From positions 186,001 to 250,000 of the forward strand of contig NZ_BQUV01000005.1 in NCBI RefSeq assembly GCF_022835695.1: a DNA stretch of 64,000 nt. Direction: 5' to 3'. Positions within the stretch are counted from its first letter, which is position 1, and every line of letters begins with the position of its first letter. The notes beneath the pieces are model-generated. The model was not told the origin of the DNA, made no database searches, and saw only the letters and a list, made by a program, of their open reading frames with translations. This DNA comes from Bradyrhizobium sp. Ce-3 (GTDB lineage: Bacteria; Pseudomonadota; Alphaproteobacteria; Rhizobiales; Xanthobacteraceae). Below are positions 49,987-59,031 of the stretch, piece by piece. The translations under genes and the position numbers were made by a program.

Positions 49987-50994
49987 ATGAAGACCGTCCG
50001 CCTTGTCCTTGCGTTGCTGGCGCTGACACTGATCGCGCCGTGGCAATCCGCCAGGGCGGCCGACGTGATCTGCTACAATTGTCCGCCGGAATGGGCCGAT
50101 TGGGCTTCGATGCTGAAGGCGATCAAGGCGGACCTGAACTACGATATCCCGCACGACAACAAGAATTCCGGCCAGGCGCTGGCCCAGATCCTGGCTGAGA
50201 AGAGCAATCCGGTCGGCGATATCGGCTATTTCGGCGTCACCTTCGGCATGAAGGCCAAGGCTCAGGACGCACTCGAGCCCTACAAGCCGGCGCATTGGGA
50301 TCAGGTCCCCGCCGGCCTCAAGGATCCCGACGGCTACTGGACCACGATCCACTCCGGCACGCTCGGCCTGTTCGTGAACAAGGACGCGCTCGGCGGCAAG
50401 CCGGTGCCGGCCTGCTGGAAGGACCTCCTGAAGCCCGACTACAAGGGGATGGTCGGCTACCTCGATCCGTCCTCGGCTGCGGTCGGCTATGTCGGCGCTG
50501 TTGCCGTCAATCTGGCGCTGGGCGGCTCACCCGCCAATTTCGATCCGGCGATCAACTTCTTCAAGGAACTGCGCAAGAACGATCCGATCGTGCCCAAGCA
50601 GACGTCGTACGCCCGCGTCGTCTCTGGTGAGATGCCGATCCTGTTCGACTACGACTTCAACGCCTACCGCGCGAAGTACTCGGAGAAAGGCAACTTCGAG
50701 TTCGTGATTCCCTGCGAGGGATCGGTGGTGTTTCCCTATGTCGTCGGCCTCGTGAAGAACGCGCCCGACAAGGAGAAGGCCAAGAAGGTGATGGACTATC
50801 TCTTGTCCGACAAGGGACAGGCGATCTGGACCAATGCCTATCTGCGTCCGGCGCGGCCGATCGAACTGCCGGCGTCCGTGAAGGGCAAATTCCTCCCCGA
50901 CAGCGACTATGCCCGCGCCAAGAGCGTCGACTGGGGCGAGATGGAAAACGTGCAAAAAGCCTTCGTCGACCGCTATCTCGCCGAGGTCCGCTGA
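49987..50994 (+). CDS. ABC transporter substrate-binding protein (Fe3+/putrescine/phosphonate-type fold)
   Basis: 335 residues with a Sec signal peptide (VRLVLALLALTLIAPWQSARA|AD). The mature part begins VICYNCPPEWADWASMLKAI, followed by DKNSGQ-like NKNSGQALAQILAEK and GTLGLFVNKDALGGKPVPAC, the type-II periplasmic binding fold of iron/polyamine/2-aminoethylphosphonate importers. It has two Cys near the start (CYNC) that might form a disulphide. First gene of an importer operon with a phosphodiesterase at its end. Confidence 0.85.
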   Translation: MKTVRLVLALLALTLIAPWQSARAADVICYNCPPEWADWASMLKAIKADLNYDIPHDNKNSGQALAQILAEKSNPVGDIGYFGVTFGMKAKAQDALEPYKPAHWDQVPAGLKDPDGYWTTIHSGTLGLFVNKDALGGKPVPACWKDLLKPDYKGMVGYLDPSSAAVGYVGAVAVNLALGGSPANFDPAINFFKELRKNDPIVPKQTSYARVVSGEMPILFDYDFNAYRAKYSEKGNFEFVIPCEGSVVFPYVVGLVKNAPDKEKAKKVMDYLLSDKGQAIWTNAYLRPARPIELPASVKGKFLPDSDYARAKSVDWGEMENVQKAFVDRYLAEVR

Positions 50995-51032
50995 GGCAAT
51001 ATGGTGCCCCTCGCTGGGGCACTCATCTTCCG

Positions 51033-51848
51033 ATGTCGCAAAAGTCCTTCGTTTGGCTCTGCCTGCTGCCGCTTGCGGTCGTGACCACGGCATTCTTCCT
51101 GTTGCCGATGGCGCGGCTCGTGGTTGCCGGCGCCGAGGGGCCGCACGGGATCGCCGGATATCTCGCCATTCTGACCGAAGGCCGTTATCGCGCGACGCTG
51201 ATCAATACGGTGCTGCTGGCGGCCGCGACTACGGTCGTCACGCTGATCGTGGCGACGATCGCCGGAATGTTCCTGCAGCGGCACCGCTTTCCCGGGCGGG
51301 CCGTGCTGATTGCGATGCTGACCTTTCCGCTGGCGTTTCCCGGCGTGGTGGTCGGCTTCATGATCATTCTGCTGGCGGGGCGGCAGGGCCTGATCGGCGA
51401 TCTCTCCAACCGGATCTTCGGCGAGAAGTTCGTGTTTGCCTATTCGATCTACGGGCTCTTCCTCGGCTATCTCTACTTCTCGATCCCGCGTGTGATCCTC
51501 ACCATCATGGCGGCCGTGCAAAAGCTCGATGTCGGTCTGGAGGAGGCGGCGCGTTCGCTTGGCGCCAGCCCCTGGGCGGTGCAGCGTGACGTCGTGCTGC
51601 CGGCGCTGGCGCCGGCGTTCGTTGCGTCGGGTGCGATCGCATTTGCGACCGCAATGGGCGCCTTCGGCACCGCGTTCACACTGGCGACGAACATCGACGT
51701 GCTGCCGATGCTGATCTACACCGAGTTCACGCTGGCCGCCAATTTCGCGACGTCAGCCGCGCTGTCGGTTGGGCTTGGCTTGATCACCTGGCTCATTCTC
51801 GCGCTTGCTCGCACGTTCAGCGGTAGCGCCGTTGCGGCTGCCGGGTGA
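51033..51848 (+). CDS. ABC transporter permease 1
   Basis: 271 residues with six membrane helices. The EAA loop EEAARSLGASPWAVQRDVVL then PALAPAFVASG identifies an inner-membrane importer permease of the PotB/ThiP type. VVGFMIILLAGRQGLIGDLS marks the periplasmic loop. It starts 38 bases after the binding protein and is followed after four bases by permease 2. Confidence 0.9.
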   Translation: MSQKSFVWLCLLPLAVVTTAFFLLPMARLVVAGAEGPHGIAGYLAILTEGRYRATLINTVLLAAATTVVTLIVATIAGMFLQRHRFPGRAVLIAMLTFPLAFPGVVVGFMIILLAGRQGLIGDLSNRIFGEKFVFAYSIYGLFLGYLYFSIPRVILTIMAAVQKLDVGLEEAARSLGASPWAVQRDVVLPALAPAFVASGAIAFATAMGAFGTAFTLATNIDVLPMLIYTEFTLAANFATSAALSVGLGLITWLILALARTFSGSAVAAAG

Positions 51849-51852
51849 CAGC

Positions 51853-52638
51853 ATGCGCGATCGCCTGATCTTCACCGGCCAGTTCGTCTTCACACTGCTC
51901 GTCGCGGCATTCCTGGTGGTGCCTGCGGCGCTTTCGATCTCCGCCGGTGTCACCGTCAATTACTTCCGGGGCATTCAGTCCGGCGTGACCTTGCAATGGG
52001 TCGCGCAGGTCTGGGAGCTCTATGCCGGCACGATTCTGCTCTCCTTCGTGATCGCATTCGCGACACTTGCCGTCACGCTGCTTGCCGGCGTTCCAGCGGC
52101 CTACGCCCTGCATGCGCGGGGCGGCCGGCTTGCCCGCATCGTCGAGGAGATCATCACGCTGCCGCTCGCGATCCCGGGGCTTGCGATCGCGCTTGCGCTG
52201 TTGCTCGCCTATGGCAGCTTCGGCGGCTTTCGCCGTTCCTGGCTCTTCATCCTGGTCGGCCACGTGATCTTCACCATGCCATTCATGGTGCGCTCGGTGA
52301 TGGCGGTGTTTGCGACCGTCGACATCAAGACACTCGACGAAGGAGCGGCCTCGCTCGGCGCATCGCCCTGGCGGCGCTTCTGCGATGTCATCGTGCCGAA
52401 CGCGCTGCCAGGAATTCTGGCCGGCGCGCTGATGGTGGTCACGCTGTCGCTCGGTGAATTCAACCTGACCTGGATGCTCCATACGCCGTTGACGAAGACG
52501 CTGCCGATCGGACTGGCCGACAGCTACGCCTCGATGCGGCTCGAAGTGGCCTCGGCCTATACTCTGATCTTCTTCGTGATGATCATTCCGCTCCTGGTCG
52601 CGATGCAACTGCTGGCCGACAGGGATCACAAGCGATGA
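51853..52638 (+). CDS. ABC transporter permease 2
   Basis: 261 residues from the ATG at 51853, six membrane helices. Its EAA loop is DEGAASLGASPWRRFCDVIV followed by PNALPGILAGALMV, the PotC-type counterpart of permease 1. The stop overlaps the ATPase start by four bases (ATGA), so the genes are coupled. Confidence 0.9.
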   Translation: MRDRLIFTGQFVFTLLVAAFLVVPAALSISAGVTVNYFRGIQSGVTLQWVAQVWELYAGTILLSFVIAFATLAVTLLAGVPAAYALHARGGRLARIVEEIITLPLAIPGLAIALALLLAYGSFGGFRRSWLFILVGHVIFTMPFMVRSVMAVFATVDIKTLDEGAASLGASPWRRFCDVIVPNALPGILAGALMVVTLSLGEFNLTWMLHTPLTKTLPIGLADSYASMRLEVASAYTLIFFVMIIPLLVAMQLLADRDHKR

Positions 52639-53693
52639 GTACGGCGGGGCACGGTGCAGCGGTGCGGATCGAGAGCTGCGGCAAGACGTTTGCCGACGGC
52701 ACGCGCGCGCTCGATCCCGCAACCCTCGACATCGCGCGTGGCGAGACGCTGGTGCTGCTCGGTCCGTCCGGCTGCGGCAAGACCACGATGCTACGCATCA
52801 TCGCGGGCCTCGAATTGCCGGACGCGGGCGGCAAGGTGCTGTTCGACGGCAAGGACATGACCTCGGTGCCGATCGAGCGGCGCAATGTCGGCATGGTGTT
52901 CCAGTCCTACGCCCTGTTCCCCAACATGACGGTGGCGGACAACATCGCTTACGGACTCAAGATCCGCGGTGTTGCGAGGAGCGAGCGTGCCGCGCGCGTC
53001 GCCGAGCTGGTGACGCTCACCAACATCACGGGATTGGAGAACCGCCGCATCGACCAGCTTTCCGGCGGGCAGCGTCAGCGCGTCGCATTGGCACGCGCGG
53101 TCGCGATCCGGCCCGGCATCTTGCTGCTCGACGAGCCCTTGACCGCGCTTGACGCCGCCTTGCGCGACCGGCTGCGGAGCGAGCTCAACCGGCTGTTGCG
53201 GGCGCTCGGAATCACGACGATCTACGTCACCCACGATCAGGCCGAAGCCATGGAATTGGGCGACCGCATCGTCGTGATGCGGAAAGGCGCGATCGCCCAG
53301 ATCGGTACGCCGCGCGAGGTCTACTTCGCACCGAAGGATCGGTTCGTGGCGGAATTCATCGGCGCGGCGAACATCATCGAGGGTCCGATCGAGAACGGTG
53401 TCATGCTTTTGCCCGGCGGACGGTTGCCGGTCGAAGGCGGCGCGACCACGGCGACCGCGACCGTGATGATCCGCCCCGAGACCATTCGCGTGGTTGACGC
53501 CGGGGCAGGGCTGCTCTCGGCAACCGTCGACTCCGTCAGCTTCATCGGCGACCGGCAGCGCATCGTCGTGAGCGGCGCATCGGGCAAGCCGCTCAATGTC
53601 GACGCGCCCAATTCGATCCAGGCCAAAGTCGGCGATCGAATAGGGCTTGCGATCGCACCCGGCGCCGTTCGTCTGCTTCCTTCCGAACCCTGA
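52635..53693 (+). CDS. ABC transporter ATP-binding protein (PotA/UgpC type)
   Basis: 352 residues: Walker A GPSGCGKTT (about 43-51), Q-loop FQSYALFPNMTVADNIAYGL, signature LSGGQRQRVALARAVAIRPG, Walker B LLLDEPLTALD, switch HD in VTHDQAEAMELGDRIVVM, and a C-terminal TOBE-like domain (VMIRPETIRVVDAGAG). This long type energises importers for polyamines, iron or glycerol-phosphate compounds. It precedes the phosphodiesterase by nine bases. Confidence 0.93.
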   Translation: MSTAGHGAAVRIESCGKTFADGTRALDPATLDIARGETLVLLGPSGCGKTTMLRIIAGLELPDAGGKVLFDGKDMTSVPIERRNVGMVFQSYALFPNMTVADNIAYGLKIRGVARSERAARVAELVTLTNITGLENRRIDQLSGGQRQRVALARAVAIRPGILLLDEPLTALDAALRDRLRSELNRLLRALGITTIYVTHDQAEAMELGDRIVVMRKGAIAQIGTPREVYFAPKDRFVAEFIGAANIIEGPIENGVMLLPGGRLPVEGGATTATATVMIRPETIRVVDAGAGLLSATVDSVSFIGDRQRIVVSGASGKPLNVDAPNSIQAKVGDRIGLAIAPGAVRLLPSEP

Positions 53694-53702
53694 GATTGAT
53701 CG

Positions 53703-54542
53703 ATGCCGTCGAAACCGGTTCTCATCGCACAGATATCCGACCTCCACATCAAGCCGCCGGGAGCGCTGGCCTATGGCCGGGTCGATACCGCGAAAGCCCT
53801 CGAGCGCTGTGTGGCGGCGCTCAACGCATTCGAGCCGACGCCCGATTTCGTCGTCATCTCGGGCGACCTGGTCGATACGCCGTCGGTCGAGGAATACGAC
53901 TGTCTCAAGCGATTGCTCGCGCCGCTGCGCGTTCCGTTTGCCGGAATTCCCGGCAATCACGACTCGCGTGGCTGGATGCGCGCCGCATTTCCTGCCGCAC
54001 CCTATGTTCACGCAACCGGCGCGCTCGACCAGAAGATCGCGGTGAATGGCGTCGATCTGTTGCTGCTTGATTCAAGCGTCGCCGGGAAGCCGCACGGCAT
54101 GCTCGAAGCGTCCACGCTGCAATGGCTGGACGCGGCATTGGCGACGGAAGCCGACCGGCCGGCGCTGCTTTTCCTGCACCACCCGCCGTTCAAGGGCGGC
54201 ATCTGGCATATGGACCGCCAGGACCTCTTCAATGCCGACGAACTGGCTGCAATCGTCAGGCGTCACCCGCGTGTGCGGTTGATCGGCTGCGGGCACGTCC
54301 ACCGCGCCATGCTGACGACGTTTGCCGGGATTCCCGTGACATTGTGTCCCGCGCCGAACCATGCGGTCGACCTGGACCTCGGGCAACTGCGCGAACCGTC
54401 GTTCAAGGTGGAACCGGCTGCATTCCACCTGCACACATGGTTTCGTGGGCCGGAATTTGGACAATTGGTCACGCACCAGGTCCCGATCGGGCAGTTCGAC
54501 GGGCCACACCCGTTCTTCGGGCCGGACGGCAAGCTGCTCTGA
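53703..54542 (+). CDS. Metallophosphodiesterase (CpdA/GpdQ-like calcineurin fold)
   Basis: 279 residues with all metal-binding motifs in order: QISDLHIKPPG (DxH), VISGDLVDTP (GD), GIPGNHDSRGW (GNHD), LLFLHHPPFKGG, and IGCGHVHRAMLT (GHxH). The family cleaves phosphodiesters such as cAMP or glycerophosphodiesters. It is the last gene of the importer operon, so the transported substrate may be a phosphodiester that is cut after uptake. No signal peptide, hence cytoplasmic. Bases 54543-54802 hold no recognisable gene. Confidence 0.9.
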   Translation: MPSKPVLIAQISDLHIKPPGALAYGRVDTAKALERCVAALNAFEPTPDFVVISGDLVDTPSVEEYDCLKRLLAPLRVPFAGIPGNHDSRGWMRAAFPAAPYVHATGALDQKIAVNGVDLLLLDSSVAGKPHGMLEASTLQWLDAALATEADRPALLFLHHPPFKGGIWHMDRQDLFNADELAAIVRRHPRVRLIGCGHVHRAMLTTFAGIPVTLCPAPNHAVDLDLGQLREPSFKVEPAAFHLHTWFRGPEFGQLVTHQVPIGQFDGPHPFFGPDGKLL

Positions 54543-54802
54543 GTCGGCGGCGCTGGGCGGGTCGTGGCCCGGGCATTTCGGGACAAGGCCGGTTCGCTGC
54601 CTGCAATTGCGCGTTGCATAGGCACATATTTATTCCAAATTGTACTTTGGCTGCCTTCTATCCGAACCTCACCGGCCCGGACCTTTGGTTGCTGTAGGGC
54701 CCCGGTGGGGTTATAATCCTGTCGCTTTCAATGATCGATGGCCCTGTCGGTGTCCGCTGTGCTGGCGGTCGATCGAACGCAACTCAAGCAGTCTGGATCG
54801 CG

Positions 54803-55540
54803 ATGACCGGAGCGCCGCCCATAGAACGAACCGCCGGCGCGCTGTCGTTTTCGAACAACAAGCTGTCGGTGCTGCGCAAGCATCCTTACTTCGCCGATCT
54901 CGAGCCCGAGGCGTTCGATCAGCTCTGCCGTTACGCCAAGCACACCACGCTGAAGCGGGGCACCACGATCTTCTCCAAGGGCGATCCGGGCACCAGCCTG
55001 ATCGCGGTGATTTCGGGCACGGTGAAGATCAGCATCTCTTCGCCCGATGGCCGCAACGCGATTCTGAACCTGATCGAGGCAGGCGAGATCTTCGGCGAGA
55101 TCGCGTTGCTCGACGGTCTGTCGCGCACGGCCGACGCGACCGCCAATACCAATTGCGAGCTGTTCGTCATCGACCGGCGCGAGTTCATTCCGTTCGTGCG
55201 CAGCCAGCCGACGCTGGCGATGAAGTTCATCGAGCTGCTGTGCGCGCGGCTACGCTGGACCAGCGATCAGGTCGAGCAGGTCATCCTGCAGGATTTGCCC
55301 GGCCGTCTCGCCAGCGCGCTGCTGCGCCTGAGCGACAAGCACAAGCCGCAGGGGCGCACCATCTCGATCACCCAGCAGGAGATCAGCGAGATGGTCGGCA
55401 TGACCCGCGAGAGCATCAACAAGCAGCTCCGCGCGTGGGCGACACGCGGCTGGGTCAGGCTCGAGCACGGCGCGATCGTCGTGCTGAAACCCGAGTCGCT
55501 GCAGGAGCTGGTCGACGCCGGAGCCGATGACGGCGAGTAG
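54803..55540 (+). CDS. Crp/Fnr-family transcriptional regulator
   Basis: 245 residues. The N-terminal cyclic-nucleotide-binding domain shows LKRGTTIFSKGDPGTSLIAV, GEIFGEIALLDGLSRTADAT and a C-helix (TLAMKFIELLCARLRWTSDQ). The helix-turn-helix is ITQQEISEMVGMTRESINKQ then LRAWATRGWV. There is no Cys cluster for an iron-sulphur centre, so it is not a true Fnr. Start at 54803 is chosen; an upstream frame to 54731 exists. The neighbouring phosphodiesterase could adjust a cyclic nucleotide signal, but that link is speculative. Confidence 0.88.
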   Translation: MTGAPPIERTAGALSFSNNKLSVLRKHPYFADLEPEAFDQLCRYAKHTTLKRGTTIFSKGDPGTSLIAVISGTVKISISSPDGRNAILNLIEAGEIFGEIALLDGLSRTADATANTNCELFVIDRREFIPFVRSQPTLAMKFIELLCARLRWTSDQVEQVILQDLPGRLASALLRLSDKHKPQGRTISITQQEISEMVGMTRESINKQLRAWATRGWVRLEHGAIVVLKPESLQELVDAGADDGE

Positions 55541-55678
55541 CCGCGCCGGCTGCCCGGCTGGTCTCGCATTTCACGAAGCGGTGAGCGGGACAAAGCCTGT
55601 GAAACCATTCACATCGGCCCTGCGTGCCCTGCGGTAAGTGACACTTCGGTGGATCACGTCCGCAATGTGGAGGAATCC

Positions 55679-55939
55679 ATGCAGGGCCCTTTCGACAACC
55701 GACAGCAGGATCCGGAGAGCAGCTACAGCATCAGGCTGATCGCCGTGCCGGTGCTCGTGATCGTTGCAGTGATCGGGATGCTGGTCAGCCACCCCGCGGC
55801 GGTCAAATGGATATCGGATGCGGCGCAGGCCGAGTTCGCCGGAACCGACGCGGTCTACGCCGATCCGGTGCCCAACGTCGCGCAGCTGGCGCCAACGGCC
55901 CAGCCGCGCAACGAGATCAGGACGGTGAAAGCCTACTGA
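55679..55939 (+). CDS. Small single-pass membrane protein
   Basis: 86 residues from the ATG at 55679, with GGAGG five bases upstream. One membrane helix (LIAVPVLVIVAVIGMLVSHP) lies between a short cytoplasmic start and a periplasmic tail (QLAPTAQPRNEIRTVKAY). No family recognised. Confidence 0.6.
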   Translation: MQGPFDNRQQDPESSYSIRLIAVPVLVIVAVIGMLVSHPAAVKWISDAAQAEFAGTDAVYADPVPNVAQLAPTAQPRNEIRTVKAY

Positions 55940-55951
55940 TCGCCGCCGCCC

Positions 55952-57046
55952 TCACGCAGCAACACCGAGCAGCTTTGACGCGGTCCGGCCGAGAATGTTG
56001 GCCTTGTCGTCGTCGCTCAGCGATGAACAGGCGAAGATGTGATCGACCGGTGCCAATTGCCACGGATAGGGATAGTCGCTTCCGAGCACGATCTGGCCGG
56101 CGCCGACCTGGGCGGCGAGGTGCCGGATCGCCTCAGGCGTGAAGATCAGCGAGTCGAAATAGATCTGCTTGAGATATTCGGTCGGTGCCTTCTGCAGCTT
56201 GATCTCCGCATTGCATCCCTTGGGTCCGACCAGGCAGGGATGGTCCGAGCGATCGGCATAGGAGGGGAGGTAGCCGCCGCCATGCGCGGCGATGATCTTC
56301 AATCCCGGGAAGCGGTCGAGCGTGCCCTCGAAGATCAGATGAGAGAGCGCGATCGTGGTCTCCAGCGGATTGCCGATCGTGTTGCCGAGCCAGCCATTGC
56401 CGGACAGCCGCTTGTTCAGCTCGGGCACGCCCTGCGGATGGATGAACAGGGGGACGCCGAGCTCCTCGGCCTTGGCCCATACCGGATGAAATCTGGGATC
56501 GGAAAACTCGACGCCATCGACGACACCGCCGATCGCCGCGCCCTTCAGCCCCTGTTTCTTGATCGCGATCTCCAGCTCCTGCACCGCAAGGTCCGGCGCC
56601 TGCAACGTCAGCGATGCGAAGGCCGCGAACCGCTCGGGCTTCGACGCGCACAGCTCGGCGAGCTTTTCATTCTGGATCTTCACGATCTTTCCGGCCAGCT
56701 CGCGATCGCGGTCGTACCAGAACGGATTGATCGAGAGCACCTCCATATCGACGGCCTGCGCGTCCATCGCAGCGAGGCGCTTGTCGACCTCGACGAAGGC
56801 TTCCGCAGCGCCGTTGACCGGCGGCAGTTGATACTTTCCGGCGTCGGCGCCGAGCAGGGCGCCCGCCTCGCGGAAGTGGCAATGCGAGTGAATGTCGATC
56901 GTCCTGATGCGCTTGCCGTCGACGGTGACCGGCAGCTTCTGGCGCGACGGCTGCGCGTTCGCATTGTGGACCAGCCCGCAGCTGCAGAACACGATGCCTG
57001 CTGCTGCTGTTGCTCCCGCTTTCAGGAAATCCCGCCTTGTGGTCAT
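55952..57046 (-). CDS. Exported amidohydrolase (ACMSD-like family)
   Basis: 364 residues with a Tat signal (TTRRDFLKAGATAAAGIVFC, residues 2-21) and a Cys right after it. The metal motif is IRTIDIHSHCHF (HxH), a second ligand is IIAAHGGGYLPSYADR, and the catalytic Asp is in LGSDYPYPWQ. This is the amidohydrolase_2 family of decarboxylases and hydrolases. It is encoded beside the TRAP transporter on the same strand, so it may act in the periplasm on the substrate before or after uptake. Confidence 0.88.
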   Translation of the reverse strand: MTTRRDFLKAGATAAAGIVFCSCGLVHNANAQPSRQKLPVTVDGKRIRTIDIHSHCHFREAGALLGADAGKYQLPPVNGAAEAFVEVDKRLAAMDAQAVDMEVLSINPFWYDRDRELAGKIVKIQNEKLAELCASKPERFAAFASLTLQAPDLAVQELEIAIKKQGLKGAAIGGVVDGVEFSDPRFHPVWAKAEELGVPLFIHPQGVPELNKRLSGNGWLGNTIGNPLETTIALSHLIFEGTLDRFPGLKIIAAHGGGYLPSYADRSDHPCLVGPKGCNAEIKLQKAPTEYLKQIYFDSLIFTPEAIRHLAAQVGAGQIVLGSDYPYPWQLAPVDHIFACSSLSDDDKANILGRTASKLLGVAA

Positions 57047-57167
57047 GACGATCGCCTCCCTGGTCTTGTTTTGTTATGGGCGGGCAGCCTAGGGATGTGG
57101 GCTGGTGGTCGCAAGATCACACGCTGTGCGTGTCGCGCAATGTTGATCTGCAAGATGCCGCGCGCCC

Positions 57168-58463
57168 TCAGTGCAGGACCTGAAGCTGCCGCGGCAGCCA
57201 TAGCGAGAGTTCCGGCAGATAAGTCACGCACATCAGGACAAAGAACATCACAGCGTAGAACGGCCAGATCTTGCGCATGACCTGCTCGATCGTGACCTTG
57301 CCGACCGCGCAGCCGACAAAGAGAATTGCGCCGACCGGCGGGTGGCACAGGCCGATGCCGAGATTGAGCAGCATGATCATGCCGAAATGCACCGGATCGA
57401 CGCCGAAGTTCTTCATGACCGGCAGCAGGATCGGCGTTGCGATCAGGATCGACGGTGCCATGTCGACCAGCGTGCCGAGTACCAGCAGCAGCACGTTGAT
57501 CAGCAGCAGGATGACGTATTTGTTATCGGAGATCGACAGGAAGAAGGCGGTCATCTTGGCCGGCATCTGCGTCAGCGCCATGATGTAGCCGACGCTGGAG
57601 GCGCAGGCGATCAGCGTCATCACCATCGCGACGGTGCGCAGCGTGCGATGCAGCAGCACCGGCAGGTCGCGCCAGCGATAGTCGCGATAGATGAACATGG
57701 TGACGAAGAACGCCCAGATGCAGGCGATCGCGCCGGCCTCGATGGCGGTGAAGATGCCGCCCAAAATGCCGCCAAGGATGATGACGAGGGTGATGAGACC
57801 CCAGGAGGCATCGATGGCGATCCGGATCGCGTCCTTGGCCGGCACGGTCTGGCCATGCGGGTGCTTTTCGCGGTAGGCGACGGCCAGGCACAGGATGATC
57901 AGCGAGAAGCCGAGCAGTAGCCCCGGGAACACGCCGGCCATGAAGAGGGCGCTGATCGAGATCGTTCCGCCGGTTGCGAGCGAGTAGAGCACCGCATTGT
58001 GGCTCGGCGGCACCAGCAGGGCCTGCACCGACGAGGTGATCGTCAGATTGGTCGCGAACACGCGCGGATAGCCGTTCTTTTCCATCTGCGGGATCATCAC
58101 CGAGCCGATCGCGGACGTGTCGGCGACCGCCGATCCGGAAATGCCGCTCAGGAATGTCGTCGCCAGCACGTTGACGATCGAAAGGCCGCCGCGCAGCCGC
58201 GTCAGTCCGACCAGCACGTCCGCGAAGGCAACCAGCCGCCGGGCCATGCCGCCCTCCGCCATGATCGCGCCGGCCAGCACGAAGAACGGGATCGTCAGCA
58301 TCGCGACTTTGCTGACGCCGTCGGAGATCTTCAGCATCACCGCTTCCAGGGGAATGCCGATCCACAGGGCGCCGACGATCGCCGCCATCGCCAGCGAGTA
58401 GGCGATCGGCATGCCGATCACGAAGCAGAACAGCATGGTCGCAAGCAGAATGAGGATGTCCAT
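57168..58463 (-). CDS. TRAP transporter large permease (DctM-like)
   Basis: 431 residues from the ATG at 58463; about twelve membrane helices. ATTFLSGISGSAVADTSAIG, then VMIPQMEKNGYPRVFAT, is the DctM signature, and PSHNAVLYSLATGGTISISA, GTLVDMAPSILIATPILLPV, GLCHPPVGAILFVGCAVGKV are further family blocks. It uses a sodium gradient to import organic acids with DctQ and DctP. It ends the operon dctP-dctQ-dctM. Confidence 0.93.
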   Translation of the reverse strand: MDILILLATMLFCFVIGMPIAYSLAMAAIVGALWIGIPLEAVMLKISDGVSKVAMLTIPFFVLAGAIMAEGGMARRLVAFADVLVGLTRLRGGLSIVNVLATTFLSGISGSAVADTSAIGSVMIPQMEKNGYPRVFATNLTITSSVQALLVPPSHNAVLYSLATGGTISISALFMAGVFPGLLLGFSLIILCLAVAYREKHPHGQTVPAKDAIRIAIDASWGLITLVIILGGILGGIFTAIEAGAIACIWAFFVTMFIYRDYRWRDLPVLLHRTLRTVAMVMTLIACASSVGYIMALTQMPAKMTAFFLSISDNKYVILLLINVLLLVLGTLVDMAPSILIATPILLPVMKNFGVDPVHFGMIMLLNLGIGLCHPPVGAILFVGCAVGKVTIEQVMRKIWPFYAVMFFVLMCVTYLPELSLWLPRQLQVLH

Positions 58464-58477
58464 GTGTGCTCTCGCGA

Positions 58478-58990
58478 TCAATCAACGGGAACGTCGCGGT
58501 GCGATGCGATCGGATCGGGCGGCGCGCCCAGAAAGATCCGCTCGATGATGAACAACAGCAGGCATGCACCACCGATCGGAATCGGAAGATAGGTGACGCC
58601 GACCGAAAGCGACGGGAAGTCCGCAATCGTGTTGTGCCAGGTTACCTCGACGAGCCGAGCGCCCCAGATGATCATGAACAGCGCGATCAGCCCCATCAGC
58701 AGCTGGACGACGAGCTCGGTCAGGTTGCGGAGCGGGTCAGGGAGCTTGTTGGCAAAATAGGCGACGTTCATGTGCAGATTGAGCCGATAGCCGGCCGCCG
58801 CACCGATGAATGTCACGACGATGGTGAGCAGCACCGCGAGGGGTTCTGGCCAGGATGCTGCGCTGTTCAGCACATAGCGGGTGAACACCGCCCAGGGGAT
58901 GACAGCTGAAATCAGGATCAGCGCGGCAGAGCCGGTGATGACGCAGGCAAGATACAGATAGTCCATCGCGCGGCGATATGGTCCGGCCAT
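58478..58990 (-). CDS. TRAP transporter small permease (DctQ-like)
   Basis: 170 residues from the ATG at 58990, four membrane helices: ACVITGSAALILISAVIPWA, LAVLLTIVVTFIGAAAGYRL, LTELVVQLLMGLIALFMIIW, YLPIPIGGACLLLFIIERIF. The ASWPEPLAVLLTIVVTFIGA region is the conserved 'WxEElaxxlfixxxfiGa' block of DctQ. It is encoded between the binding protein and DctM. Confidence 0.9.
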   Translation of the reverse strand: MAGPYRRAMDYLYLACVITGSAALILISAVIPWAVFTRYVLNSAASWPEPLAVLLTIVVTFIGAAAGYRLNLHMNVAYFANKLPDPLRNLTELVVQLLMGLIALFMIIWGARLVEVTWHNTIADFPSLSVGVTYLPIPIGGACLLLFIIERIFLGAPPDPIASHRDVPVD

Positions 58991-59031
58991 GTCATTTCCC
59001 GTCAGATGTCGATGTCCCGCATGGCGCCGTG

